A DNA stretch of 64,000 nt from Micromonospora sp. WMMD980 (GCF_029626035.1 NZ_JARUBE010000003.1:4092001-4156000); one strand, 5' to 3'. Counted from the stretch's first letter, positions 35,969 to 44,938 are shown. Notes: generated from the letters alone by a model not told the origin. Made by a program: numbers and translations.

Positions 35969-36313
35969 TCAGCGGGTCCGGGGCGCCTGACGGTTGAAGC
36001 GGGGTCGCAGCGCCAGGACCAGCGCTTCCTTCGTACCCTCGGGGTTGTCGGTCTCCTGCCAGCGGACCTCGCACCGCCCCAGCCACCCGGCGATGTCGCC
36101 GCGGGTCGCGGCCCTGCCCGGCGTATCGAGGAGCTGGCCGACCTGGTCGTGCAGCACCGACGAGTCGCGGTCGCCGGTGTAGCCGACGTAGGCGACCACG
36201 CCGCCGTCGAGCACCAGGTGCACGCCGGGCGCGGCGGGCGCGCCGGCGACGACATCCTTGGTGTACGGCTGGGGCGGCGTGAACCGGGCCAGCGGGTCTT
36301 CGGTGTGCGACAC
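35969..36313 (-). CDS. GIY-YIG-like small protein
   Basis: 114 aa. GVHLVLDGG...VAYVGYTGD resembles the GIY...YIG strands, and the C-terminal KEALVLALRPRFN resembles the conserved catalytic Glu and P-x-FN end of minimal GIY-YIG nucleases. The middle contains GRCEVRW, which could supply an Arg. The match is weak but the order of motifs is right. If functional it could nick DNA; it may equally be a non-catalytic derivative. Single gene between the DUF6879 cluster and the S-4TM gene. Confidence 0.5.
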   Translation of the reverse strand: MSHTEDPLARFTPPQPYTKDVVAGAPAAPGVHLVLDGGVVAYVGYTGDRDSSVLHDQVGQLLDTPGRAATRGDIAGWLGRCEVRWQETDNPEGTKEALVLALRPRFNRQAPRTR

Positions 36314-36377
36314 GCGACGGACGGTACCGGCGCCCGGGTCATCGCGTGACCCTGCACGGCTCGGCGTGACGGAGCGC

Positions 36378-37274
36378 TCACCCCGGGTTCAGCAGGTGGT
36401 CGAGGCCGGTCATGGTGGACTGGAAGTCGACCCGGTCGGCGGCGTGGAACCGGCGGAAGAACCAGTCGGGTACGCGGGGCTGGCCGCAGCGGGTGCGGAA
36501 CAGCAGGTCCTGCACCTGCCGGGCCAGTCCGAGAAGGTCGGTGGCGGCCGACGGGTCACGGATGGCCGAGGTGATGTGGTCGTGGAGGACGGCGGTGGCC
36601 CGGTCGCGTTCGACGGCGACATCGCGTTGCCCGCGGTAGATCTCGACGCCGAGCAGCAGCGCGCCGAGCGACGGCACGAACCAGGCGAGCAGCAGGTGGG
36701 CGACGGTCAGGCCGGCGAGCACGCCGTAGACGACGCCGGTCGCCGCCCAGGCGGCCACGGCGGCGAGCACGGTGTACGCGTAGCGGCGGCGCAGCCGGGC
36801 GCCCCAGCCGAGGCTCTGTTGCTGGCAGGCGAGCACGTCGTAGGGCGCGGGGAGTTCCGGGATCTCGTAGTAGTCGCGCAGGTAGCGTTCGGTGCCCCGG
36901 AACGCGCGGTCGAGCCGGCTGATCTCGGGCGCGGTGACGCGCTTCCCGGCCGCGACCTCGTTCCAGGGCAGGCCGAACAGGTCGACGTCGAACATCTCCT
37001 GGATGGTGGCGGCCCGCCGGAGTTGCCCGCGGGACCAGGTGGCGAGCCCGAACGCGTTGACGACGGCCCAGAGCGCGCCGAGCGCGGTGACGGCGGTGGC
37101 CGACACGCCGATGAAGGCGACTACCGCGCCGGCGCCGGCGATGACCACGGAGACCGAGGTACGCAGCGCGTCGAGGCGTTGGGCGCGGCTGTGGCAGACC
37201 GACATGGCCCGCAGCAGCGCCATCATCGTCGGCTCGGTCTGCCGTCTGAGCAGGGAATCAGTCCGGTCCGTCAC
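36378..37274 (-). CDS. S-4TM family putative pore-forming effector
   Basis: 298 aa. A cytoplasmic N-terminal helix, two paired hydrophobic hairpins (residues ~43-82 and ~165-210, four TM segments), and helical cytoplasmic loops with the characteristic IQEMFDVDLFGLPWNE between them. This matches the S-4TM family predicted to form pores in nucleotide-signalling conflict systems. No CD-NTase or other nucleotide-synthase gene is visible nearby. GTG start at 37274. It is divergent, across 250 bases, from the kinase-like fusion gene. Confidence 0.8.
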   Translation of the reverse strand: MTDRTDSLLRRQTEPTMMALLRAMSVCHSRAQRLDALRTSVSVVIAGAGAVVAFIGVSATAVTALGALWAVVNAFGLATWSRGQLRRAATIQEMFDVDLFGLPWNEVAAGKRVTAPEISRLDRAFRGTERYLRDYYEIPELPAPYDVLACQQQSLGWGARLRRRYAYTVLAAVAAWAATGVVYGVLAGLTVAHLLLAWFVPSLGALLLGVEIYRGQRDVAVERDRATAVLHDHITSAIRDPSAATDLLGLARQVQDLLFRTRCGQPRVPDWFFRRFHAADRVDFQSTMTGLDHLLNPG

Positions 37275-37524
37275 GCCGTCCTCCCGGTCCCCCGCACCGA
37301 GAATACATTCAATACCTTGGATCTCACACCGGGTAGTCGATTGTTACCGGTCGGCGCGAGAGCGGTTTCCGAAAAGTAAGGTTTCTCCCCGGGCGTCGAG
37401 TACCACCGGCTTCGTCGGAAGTTCCGGGTAGATTTCGACCCACGCGACCAGCGCACCTCCCGGCGGCCACACCCTCGGTCACCAGCGCCTTCCCATCCCT
37501 TCAGGCCAGAAGGTTCATACCACT

Positions 37525-39849
37525 ATGGACGACCCCCCAGGTGACAGACCGGTGTGGCTCCAGCGGGACGACCCGCTGGTGTGGGAGGCGCTGGAGCGGT
37601 GGACGGCCGGCCACGGCACGGTCGAGGTGCTGTCGCGGCACGGCCCGATGTGCGGCTACAGCGGAGCGCGGCTGTTCGTGGTCAAACTGAACAGACCGGC
37701 GGGCCTGGGCCGCACGAGCAGTCACAAGCTGCTGGTCAAGGTCCACCCGGCCGGCGGCGGCCAGCGGCCGGAGGTGAGCCGGCACGCTCAGGCACGGGCC
37801 GACGCGCCCGGCTTCGCCGAGCGGCACATGGTCGAGCAGCACCACGGCTCGTACCCGGTGGCCGACGGCCGTCAGCTCTCCTTCCAGGACGTCGCCAACG
37901 GCGGCGATCCGGTCCGCACGCTGGACGAGATCGAGGACGACGACCAGCTCGTCGAGGCATTCCGCAAGGTCGTCGAGGTCCTGCTCGACGACTGGAACGG
38001 TGGGACCGCGCCCGTCGGCCGGTCGACCGCGCCCACCACCGTGCGGGAGTACGTCAGACGCGAGTTGGCGGTCACCGGGGCGCTGTCGGAGGTGACCGCC
38101 GCGGCCGGCCGGCTCGGCCTGGGCGATCTGAGCGGCACGCAGGTGGTCGTCGACGGCCGGAGGCTGCCCAACCCGCTGCGCCTCACCGAGGGCGGCGGGC
38201 CCCACGGTGACCTGCGCGTCGAATACCTGACCGGCCTGACACACGGTGATGCCCACGGGGGAAACGTCCTCTTCGCGGTGCGACCTGACGGCACCGTCTG
38301 CCCGAACACGTTCACCCTGATCGACTTCGACAGGTACGAGATCGACGCCCCGCTGACCCGTGACCTGGTGGCGCTGCTGCTCGCCACGGTCCTGCGCTGG
38401 GTGGCGCCCCGCCCCGGCCCGGACGGGCAACGACCGCAGGGCCTGCCGCCGAAACAGGCCGACGCTCTGCTGACCTGTCTGGTCCACCCCGACCGGCCCG
38501 AGCCGAGCAGCCTGCCGCCCGCACTGGCCCGGCTGGTACGCCTCACCTACGAGGCCGGTCGGCGGTATGCCACGTCCGGGAACTGGCGGCGGGAGTGGGG
38601 CCGGCAGTGGCGGCTGTCGCTGATCTCTCAGGCGCTCACCGCCGTCACCCTCGACAACCTCGGGCCGGAGGGCCACCGTTGGGGCTTCCGCCTGGCCGCC
38701 TACGCGACGAAGGCGCACCACGAGGACACGGCGACCGAGGCGCCCCCGAGGGTCGACCAGTCGTTCCTCGGCGACGACACGCCGGTCGTCGACCTGGCCC
38801 CGCCTTCGTGGCACGCGCCCGCACAGCGCGGGCACGAGGCGCGTCGCTTCCGCGAGTCGGCCCCCACCGGTGGCGACGGGGAGCGCGCCGGTCGGCCGTA
38901 CGTCGTGCGGCCGGTCGGCGGGACGCGGGGCCGGCACGTCGCGGCGACCGCCGGCACGTGGCCTCGCCGGCGCCGGCTGGTCCTGCCCCTGACACTCGTC
39001 ACCGCGCTCGGCAGCCTGGTGGTGTACCTCGTGGCGGAGGGCGCGTCGGACCAGGGCGGCCGGCCGCCGATAACGGTGCTGCCGCCCGGTCGGGCCGAGA
39101 CGTCGCCCGGCCGTGGCGGCCCACGCGAACCGGCGCCCCCGGAGCCGGTGGACCCCGGCCCGAAGCTCGGCCAGATCGCCGACCGGGTGGCCCGGCGGAC
39201 GGAGCCGCCGCGCCAGGGCCGGTACGCGTTCACCTGCCTACGCGTCTGGTCGCCAGAGAATCTCGTGCCCGGTTCGGACGACCCGACGCGCTATCGCGAG
39301 GAGTGGCTCTGGTGGACCCGGGAGCGGTCCGGCCGGCAGACCGTCCATGCCGTCGACGGCGGCCGGCGGTCGCAGCCGCAGGACGTCCGGTACGACCGGG
39401 GCGACCTGACCGACGTGCCGCCGGACCCGTCGGTGGACCTGGCCGAGCTGCGGGCGCAGGTGGACGAGGTGGTGCGGCAGATGCCGCCGGAGCTCCGCAA
39501 CGCGGCCGGCACGCTGGAGGTGGTCTCCTGGATCTACCGGTTCCGGCCGCTGACCGCTCCGCAGCGTGCGACGCTGCTGCGGCTGCTCGCCGACACCGAC
39601 GGCATCGTCCAGCAGGGCCGGTACCCGGACCGCGCCGACCGGTACGGCTATGCGATCAGCGCGGTCGACGGCGCGGGCCGGCGGGAGACGCTCCAGTTCG
39701 ACGAGGAGACCGGGCGACTGCTCAGCCACCAGACGACGAGCACCGACGACTTCCTGGTCAGCTACTACCTGTTCCTGCACAGCGACCGGACCGACACCAT
39801 CGCCGACGCGCGATGCGGCGACCCGGCGTCGGTCAGCATCTACGGCTGA
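37525..39849 (+). CDS. Kinase-like (APH-fold) / TM / extracytoplasmic domain fusion
   Basis: 774 aa. Residues ~1-400 resemble an aminoglycoside phosphotransferase/protein-kinase-like fold: GYSGARLFVV and KLLVKVHP as nucleotide-lobe strands, HGDAHGGNVLF (HGDxHxxN catalytic loop) and LIDFDRYE (metal-binding Asp). It may belong to the APH-like ternary-complex-associated group, but I cannot confirm that. A Pro/Arg-rich linker leads to one TM helix (~493-510), a Pro-rich spacer and an extracytoplasmic domain (~540-774) whose WIYRFRPLTAPQRATLLRLLAD and ETLQFDEETGRLL recall the CU044_5270 family. This would be an inside/outside signalling architecture. A ribosome site is weak. Confidence 0.65.
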   Translation: MDDPPGDRPVWLQRDDPLVWEALERWTAGHGTVEVLSRHGPMCGYSGARLFVVKLNRPAGLGRTSSHKLLVKVHPAGGGQRPEVSRHAQARADAPGFAERHMVEQHHGSYPVADGRQLSFQDVANGGDPVRTLDEIEDDDQLVEAFRKVVEVLLDDWNGGTAPVGRSTAPTTVREYVRRELAVTGALSEVTAAAGRLGLGDLSGTQVVVDGRRLPNPLRLTEGGGPHGDLRVEYLTGLTHGDAHGGNVLFAVRPDGTVCPNTFTLIDFDRYEIDAPLTRDLVALLLATVLRWVAPRPGPDGQRPQGLPPKQADALLTCLVHPDRPEPSSLPPALARLVRLTYEAGRRYATSGNWRREWGRQWRLSLISQALTAVTLDNLGPEGHRWGFRLAAYATKAHHEDTATEAPPRVDQSFLGDDTPVVDLAPPSWHAPAQRGHEARRFRESAPTGGDGERAGRPYVVRPVGGTRGRHVAATAGTWPRRRRLVLPLTLVTALGSLVVYLVAEGASDQGGRPPITVLPPGRAETSPGRGGPREPAPPEPVDPGPKLGQIADRVARRTEPPRQGRYAFTCLRVWSPENLVPGSDDPTRYREEWLWWTRERSGRQTVHAVDGGRRSQPQDVRYDRGDLTDVPPDPSVDLAELRAQVDEVVRQMPPELRNAAGTLEVVSWIYRFRPLTAPQRATLLRLLADTDGIVQQGRYPDRADRYGYAISAVDGAGRRETLQFDEETGRLLSHQTTSTDDFLVSYYLFLHSDRTDTIADARCGDPASVSIYG

Positions 39850-40327
39850 CGTGTGTCGCCCAGTCCCGCCAGGGCGCGGCGTCGGCGCGGACCGGATTGC
39901 CGAGGCCGACGCTGAACAACGCCATGTCGTTGTAGTAGAACGTCGCCGAGCCGCTGGACATGTTGTAGTGCGCGGACCCGATCCGGAACTGCCACTGCCA
40001 GGTGGCGAGGTCCTGCCGGCCGCAGGAGGAGAGCTTGCCCCGGGGGTAGCCGAGGTTCGGCCGGTCGTAGAAGCAGAACCAGCCTCGGGGGCAGTCGGCC
40101 AGCGCGTAGGCGCCGGCCGGCGCGCGCAGCGTGACCAGCAGTGCGCCGCCGCCGTAGCTGATCTCGTCGGCGCCGACCGGCACCCCACCCGGGTGGGCCG
40201 CCAGGTAGTCGGTCATCTCGCGGTTGACGGCGGCCATCCCCGGCGACGGAACGGGCACGGCCGCCGCGATCAGGAAGCCGCCGAGGACGGCGGCCACCAC
40301 CATTCTGTACGCCCGGAAAAATGCCAT
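39833..40327 (-). CDS. Secreted peptidase inhibitor I36-like protein
   Basis: 164 aa. An N-terminal signal peptide (VVAAVLGGFLIAAAVP) is followed by a Cys-containing beta-rich domain, DCPRGWFCFYDRPNLGYPRGKLSSCG, matching the SMPI/I36 family of actinomycete metalloprotease inhibitors. C-terminal Cys present. It is convergent with the kinase-like gene and overlaps it by 17 bases. Inhibition of a secreted protease is likely, perhaps including the M7 or InhA-like proteases of this strain (inference). Confidence 0.75.
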   Translation of the reverse strand: MAFFRAYRMVVAAVLGGFLIAAAVPVPSPGMAAVNREMTDYLAAHPGGVPVGADEISYGGGALLVTLRAPAGAYALADCPRGWFCFYDRPNLGYPRGKLSSCGRQDLATWQWQFRIGSAHYNMSSGSATFYYNDMALFSVGLGNPVRADAAPWRDWATHVSRRC

Positions 40328-40447
40328 GCCACGCCCCCCGAAGACAGTTACCGCGGCTTCTGTCCAAACAGAATAGGAAGGCGTCTTCCCTGATCACCAG
40401 GCCCCGCGTCGCACAAGTTGGCTGCCGCGCCGATATTCCGGCACCAC

Positions 40448-40711
40448 TCAGTCGATGGAATTTCCAACGCTGGAACATTCTGATTGCCAATTGCGCAGCG
40501 CGGTTTTGATCCGGCGGTTCTCGGCGTTCACCATGCCGAGCTGACGCGACCGCTCGGCCAGCTCGTAGGCGAGGCGGTGCAGGACGGCGTCGACGTCCTC
40601 GACGCGGTATCCGCGCCGCAGCCGCGACGTCAGCGGCAGCTCGATGGCCTCGATCCGGCCCGAGGTGAGCGGCCCGGCCAACGCGTGCCGGCTGCGGTAG
40701 ACGGCCATCAC
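40448..40711 (-). CDS. DivIVA-like small protein
   Basis: 86-87 aa. LRRGYRVEDVDAVLHRLAYEL is the DivIVA N-terminal membrane/polar-targeting motif, followed by a coiled-coil helix (LAERSRQLGMVNAENRRIKTAL). GTG at 40711 or ATG at 40708; both overlap the reductase stop. It lacks the long coiled-coil tail of true DivIVA. It is coupled to the reductase gene, so a scaffold or localisation role for that enzyme is possible (inference). Confidence 0.65.
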   Translation of the reverse strand: MMAVYRSRHALAGPLTSGRIEAIELPLTSRLRRGYRVEDVDAVLHRLAYELAERSRQLGMVNAENRRIKTALRNWQSECSSVGNSID

Positions 40712-41700
40712 CGGTCCCCGATCACCGGCAGGTGCAGCCGCCCGGCGGGCACCCCGGCGAGGCTCAGCCAGCGTCGGGCGGCGGCGAGCATGGCGGGCGG
40801 GCCGCAGACGTGCACGTGCTGGCCGGGCCGGTGGTGGTAGGTCGCCAACGCGATCGCGGTGCCCTGCTCCGCCGGCTCGGCCTCGGGGTCGTCGGAGAAC
40901 GCCGGCACGATCCGCAGCCAGTCGTGGGCCTGCTGGAGCTTGTCCAGCGCGACCGCGTCGTACAGGTCGGCGAACGTGCGGGCGCCGACGATCAACGTGA
41001 CCCGCCGCCCGCCCGGCGCCTCGGCGACCTGTTCCACCAGGGCGCGCAGCGGCGCCAGCCCGGTGCCGCCGGCCACCAGCAGCAGGTCGCCTCCCCCGTC
41101 CACCAGCTCCAACCCCGAGTCCTGCGGCGCGCCGAGGTGCAGCAGCTCACCGGGGCGTACCTCGTCGACCAGGCTTCGCGAGACGCCCCCGGACGCGACG
41201 GCGCGGACATGGAGTTCGACCGTGCCGTCCCGGCGGGGGACGTTTGCCGGCGACAGCCACCGCCACCGCCCCGGCCGGCGCGGCGTGCACACCGGCAGCG
41301 CCTGGCCGGCGCGGTGCGGCAGCCGCCGCCACGGCCGTACCGTCAGCACCGCCACGCCCTCGGCGGCGCGGTCGTGGTCGATCACCTCGACCGGCCACCA
41401 GGCCGGGCCGTCCCCCACCCGCGCGGCGGCCCGCTCGACCAGCCGCCACGCCCGCCACCAGCCCATCCCCGGCGCGGGCAGCAACGCGCCGCCGACCGCC
41501 GCCGCGTGCCAGGGCCGCAGCCCGAACCTCCGGTACGCGCACCCGAGCACCCGCAGCAGCGCCAGCCGCCCCGCCCGGTCGTCGCCGCCCTCCAGCAACC
41601 GCAGCAGGGACGCGTGCAGCAGCGGCGCGTCCCGCTCCGGCAGCAACCCCGGGCAGCGATCCTCGACCACCGCCCAGAACCGGCCCGCCTCCTCGGTCAC
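40708..41700 (-). CDS. FAD/NAD(P)-binding reductase with degenerate globin-like N-terminus
   Basis: 330 aa. Residues ~1-95 (LRVLGCAYRRFGLRPWHAAAVGGALL) look like the end of a flavohaemoglobin globin domain, but where that family has the proximal His before the loop this protein has Tyr, so haem binding is doubtful. The rest is a ferredoxin-NADP reductase module: RAGQALPVC region, SRSLVDEVRPGELLHLGAP (FAD), LLVAGGTGLAPLRAL (NAD) and HVHVCGPPAMLAA. The GTG at 41700 overlaps the preceding small gene. It may pass electrons to a partner rather than detoxify NO. Confidence 0.7.
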   Translation of the reverse strand: MTEEAGRFWAVVEDRCPGLLPERDAPLLHASLLRLLEGGDDRAGRLALLRVLGCAYRRFGLRPWHAAAVGGALLPAPGMGWWRAWRLVERAAARVGDGPAWWPVEVIDHDRAAEGVAVLTVRPWRRLPHRAGQALPVCTPRRPGRWRWLSPANVPRRDGTVELHVRAVASGGVSRSLVDEVRPGELLHLGAPQDSGLELVDGGGDLLLVAGGTGLAPLRALVEQVAEAPGGRRVTLIVGARTFADLYDAVALDKLQQAHDWLRIVPAFSDDPEAEPAEQGTAIALATYHHRPGQHVHVCGPPAMLAAARRWLSLAGVPAGRLHLPVIGDR

Positions 41701-41909
41701 CGCGCCTCGCCCGCGCCGAAGCCGGCCGCGCGCAGCGTGCCGTGACCCCACCGGGCCAGGCGACGCGGGTATAGCACGCGCTCGCTGCGGCACAGCCGGC
41801 CCTGCGGCCAGCGCTCCGGCACGTGTACGCGCACGGCCAGCTCGGCGAGGAGCAGATCCTCGTCGGTGACCGGGGTGCGGTCGGGGAAGTCGGCGAGTAC
41901 GGCGGACAT
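41697..41909 (-). CDS. Small protein upstream of the reductase
   Basis: 70 aa, with DEDLLLAELAVRVHVPERWPQG and a basic RRLARWGHGTLRA tail. It starts at an ATG and overlaps the reductase gene (GTGA). First of three coupled genes (small protein, reductase, DivIVA-like). No family recognised. Confidence 0.55.
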   Translation of the reverse strand: MSAVLADFPDRTPVTDEDLLLAELAVRVHVPERWPQGRLCRSERVLYPRRLARWGHGTLRAAGFGAGEAR

Positions 41910-42167
41910 CGGTGGGCGCCTCCGGGGTCGGGCTTCTGTCGTGGAGTGGCGCCGAGGCGGGCGGGGTCGGCGGATCGCCGCGATCGGGGGACGCGGCACC
42001 GCCGGAGCCCGGCACCCGCCCCGGGCCATAGGACCAGCCTCGGATGAGAGGGGATGAGGAACTACAGCGTCGAAGGAGCCCGTATGACGCAGAAATGAGG
42101 CATCCACCGCCCCACGATCTCGACGCGCGGTGACTACATTGACGACGGAGCGGAGGGAGGTCCGAGC

Positions 42168-43424
42168 GTGGCCCTGAAGCGGCAGCGGCTCTGTCAGCGG
42201 CGTAAGGCTCTCGGGTTCAGCCAGGAACGTCTCGCTGACACCGTCGGCGTGGAGCGGTCCACCGTGGTGCGGTGGGAGAACGCCGAGACGGACCCGCACC
42301 CCTGGCACAGAACCCGGATCGCCTTCGCCTTAGGCGTTACGCTCGAACAGGTCGACGACATGCTCGCCGACGTGTCAGTGGCCAAGCGCCGAGGACAAGC
42401 CATGGCAAACAGCAATCAGGACCACGACGCCAGCAGCACCGCCGCTGCCCGGCCGGAGCTTCTCAGCGACGTGCGGAGCTTCCTGACCGACTACCTCACG
42501 CCGCCGACCCAGCCAGTCCAAACCCTGGCCCACCTTCGACGCTCCATCCGACGCATCCACGATCTCTACCAGCGAGCGAGCTACACATCCGCTGCCCGCC
42601 TTTTGCCAGACGTACTGCGTCAGGCAACCGCATTGTCCGATTGCCCGGCAGGGCCCGACCGTAGAGACGCCTGTCGGCTTCTCGCCGCCGCCTATCTCGC
42701 AGCGGCCAAGCTCGCCGCCAAGGTCGGTGATGGAGAGACCGCCCTGCTCAGCGCCGACCGAGCCGCGAACGCCGCCAGGCTCAGCGACGACAAGGCCCTC
42801 GTCGCGATCGCGGCGTACCAAGCCGCCTGCGGCCTCCTGCGGATGCCGGGTCGAGCCGCCGAGGCCGAGGAAATCACGCGCAGCAGCATCGACCGCCTAG
42901 CCGCGAGTGGTTCGACAGCCGACCCCGACCTGCTGTCCGCCCATGGTGCGCTGCTCCTCCTCGCGGCCGTCATGTCCGCCGGACAGGGCAACACCAAGGA
43001 ATCCGCTCAGCACCTGTCACAGGCGGAGCGGCTGGCCGCAGACCTCGGCACGGAACAGAACCGGTTATGGACCGCCTTCGGCCCGACGAACGTCGCCATC
43101 CATTCGGTCTCCGCCGCCGTCCACTCACGGAGAGCCGATCAGGCCCTCGAAGTTGGCTCGCGCCTCGACACGTCACGGCTGCCCGCCGTCATCGTGGGAC
43201 GACGCGCTCAGGTGCACATCGACCTGGCCGCAGCGGCGTTCATGTCGACCACCGACAGGCCCACCGCCGTACTGCATCTCCTCGAAGCCGAGCGGGTAGC
43301 CGCAGAGGCGGTGTACGCCAACGTGCAAGCACGAGCAGTCTTGCTCGACCTCATGACCAGGGAGCGGCGAGCGGCGACGCCCGGGCTGCGCCCGCTGGCA
43401 GAGCGAGCAGGCTTACTCGCTTGA
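42168..43424 (+). CDS. XRE-type HTH regulator with TPR-like C-terminus
   Basis: 418 aa. N-terminal Cro/C1-type HTH (RRKALGFSQERLADTVGVERSTVVRWENAE); the C-terminal ~330 residues are helical repeats of TPR type (AAAYLAAAKLAAKVGD, ALVAIAAYQAACGLLRMPG, HLSQAERLAADLG). Such proteins often act as peptide-sensing or pathway regulators in actinomycetes. GTG start with GGAGGGAGG upstream. Codon usage is less GC-biased than in the core genes. An IS begins 14 bases after the stop without damaging the gene. Confidence 0.85.
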   Translation: MALKRQRLCQRRKALGFSQERLADTVGVERSTVVRWENAETDPHPWHRTRIAFALGVTLEQVDDMLADVSVAKRRGQAMANSNQDHDASSTAAARPELLSDVRSFLTDYLTPPTQPVQTLAHLRRSIRRIHDLYQRASYTSAARLLPDVLRQATALSDCPAGPDRRDACRLLAAAYLAAAKLAAKVGDGETALLSADRAANAARLSDDKALVAIAAYQAACGLLRMPGRAAEAEEITRSSIDRLAASGSTADPDLLSAHGALLLLAAVMSAGQGNTKESAQHLSQAERLAADLGTEQNRLWTAFGPTNVAIHSVSAAVHSRRADQALEVGSRLDTSRLPAVIVGRRAQVHIDLAAAAFMSTTDRPTAVLHLLEAERVAAEAVYANVQARAVLLDLMTRERRAATPGLRPLAERAGLLA

Positions 43425-43478
43425 AGCGCCGGAGACCCGGAGCCTGTCAAGTCAACTGAGACATTTTCTTGATTTTGT

Positions 43479-44588
43479 TTAGCTTTGTGCTGCTGGTTGG
43501 TTGGGCACGGGCGAGGCGGTGGTCTGTTCGGGGTCGCTGTTGTCGGGTTTGTTGATCCATGCCCGGTCCGGGAGGCGGGGCGGGCGTGGACGGCGGCGGC
43601 CGAACCGTTGCGGGTGCGCTGCCCAGGCCGCGTCGAGGGTCTGTTGCCGCTGTTCACGGATCTGCCCGGCGGTGCCGTGATGCACCGATGCCGGGGTGTG
43701 CAGGCCGACCCCGGAGTGCCGGTGCTCGTGGTTGTAGTAGGTGTAGAACGCCTCGCAGTGCTGCCGGGCGTGCTGGATCGACCCGAACCGCTCGGGAAAC
43801 GTCGGGTCGTACTTCAACGTCTTGAAGCTCGCCTCGATGTACGGATTGTCGTTCGATGTCTTCGGACGGCTGTGGCTACGGCCGATCTTCAGATCGGTCA
43901 GCAGCTGGGTGACGGTCTTGCTGGTCATCGCGGCGCCACGGTCGGCGTGCACGGTCAACTGATCGGCATCGACGCGTTCGCGGGCGGCCGCGTCAGCGAT
44001 CAGCGCCTCGGCGAGCTGGCCGTCCTCGTGCGCGGCGACCAGGTGCCCGACGACGTAACGGGACCAGATGTCGATCACGGTGTAGAGGTGGAACCAGACG
44101 CCCTTCTGCGGGCCGCGCAGCTTGGTGATGTCCCAGGACCAGACCTGGTTCGCCGCGTCGGCCACGAGTTCGGGTTTGGTGCGGGCCGGATGGCTGGCCT
44201 GGCTGCGGCGTTCGCCGCTCTGCCCGGCAGCCCGCAAGATCCGGTACATCGTGGACTCCGAGCACCACCAGCGGCCCTCGTCGAGCTCGCGGGCCCACAC
44301 CTGCGCCGGCGCCAGATCTTGGTACTCGGGCCGGTTTAGCAGTTGCAGCACCTGCTCACGTTCCGCCTCGGACAACGCCGACGGCGGTGGCCTGCGCGCG
44401 GTCCGCGGCCGTGAGATTAGCGGTGGTACGCGGTGCCGGTAGAGCGTCGCGCGGGAAACACCGGTCAGCCGGCAGGCCCCGGCGATGCCCCACGCCGGGG
44501 TCAGCGCCTGCTGTGCCTCGGCGAGGACGGGTTCGGCATCGGCGCGGAATCCGCGCTCTCGGAGAGCAGTTCCAAGAGCGCGTGCGCT
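43479..44588 (-). CDS. IS3 transposase OrfB (copy 1)
   Basis: DDE transposase part, made as an OrfAB fusion after a -1 slip at 44594-44588. Catalytic residues: Asp in WSWDIT, Asp in VHADRG and Glu in PYIEASF, with exactly 35 residues between the last two (D-35-E). An N-terminal HTH-like region reads SRATLYRHR. It is not a stand-alone gene; see the IS feature. Confidence 0.85.
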   Translation of the reverse strand, partial: SARALGTALRERGFRADAEPVLAEAQQALTPAWGIAGACRLTGVSRATLYRHRVPPLISRPRTARRPPPSALSEAEREQVLQLLNRPEYQDLAPAQVWARELDEGRWWCSESTMYRILRAAGQSGERRSQASHPARTKPELVADAANQVWSWDITKLRGPQKGVWFHLYTVIDIWSRYVVGHLVAAHEDGQLAEALIADAAARERVDADQLTVHADRGAAMTSKTVTQLLTDLKIGRSHSRPKTSNDNPYIEASFKTLKYDPTFPERFGSIQHARQHCEAFYTYYNHEHRHSGVGLHTPASVHHGTAGQIREQRQQTLDAAWAAHPQRFGRRRPRPPRLPDRAWINKPDNSDPEQTTASPVPNQPAAQS

Positions 44589-44938
44589 TTTCCCATGATC
44601 TGCAACGCGGTCTCAGTCTTGGCCAGCTTGGCCTGCAAGCGGGCGTTCTCCCGCTGAAGACGGGCAAGTTCGGCGCTCTCGGCCTTCTTCGCTGCCCGCG
44701 CGGCCGATTGCCGCCGGTCCGTCAAGCCGGCCGACGCTCCGGCGTCTCGGGCCTTGCGCCAGTCGAGAATGTGTGACCCGTACAACCGTTCCCGGCGCAG
44801 AATCGCCCCGCGAGCCGCCGCGTCCGGCGCCGCGTCGTACTCGTCCAGGATCCGCGCCTTGAACTCTGCGGTGAATGTCCGCCGCTGGGGCCGGGCGTCC
44901 GGATCCAGGCTCTCGTGGGGCTTCGACGTTATGCTAAT
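44501..44938 (-). CDS. IS3 OrfA (copy 1), probable ATT start
   Basis: 145 aa. N-terminal HTH (TFTAEFKARILDEYDAAP, GSHILDWRKARDAG) and a leucine-zipper coiled coil (LARLQRENARLQAKL) that multimerises the transposase. No ATG, GTG or TTG precedes the conserved N-terminus after the in-frame stop. An ATT at the start, five bases after AGGAG, is the likely initiator; a TTG within the HTH would truncate it. Confidence 0.7.
   Translation of the reverse strand: MSITSKPHESLDPDARPQRRTFTAEFKARILDEYDAAPDAAARGAILRRERLYGSHILDWRKARDAGASAGLTDRRQSAARAAKKAESAELARLQRENARLQAKLAKTETALQIMGKAHALLELLSESADSAPMPNPSSPRHSRR
44588..44594 (-). other. Programmed -1 frameshift heptamer (copy 1)
   Basis: G-GGA-AAA slippery heptamer in the OrfA frame, read on the minus strand. 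Slipping one base back enters the OrfB frame and yields the OrfAB fusion (~486 aa), as in other IS3 elements. Confidence 0.6.
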
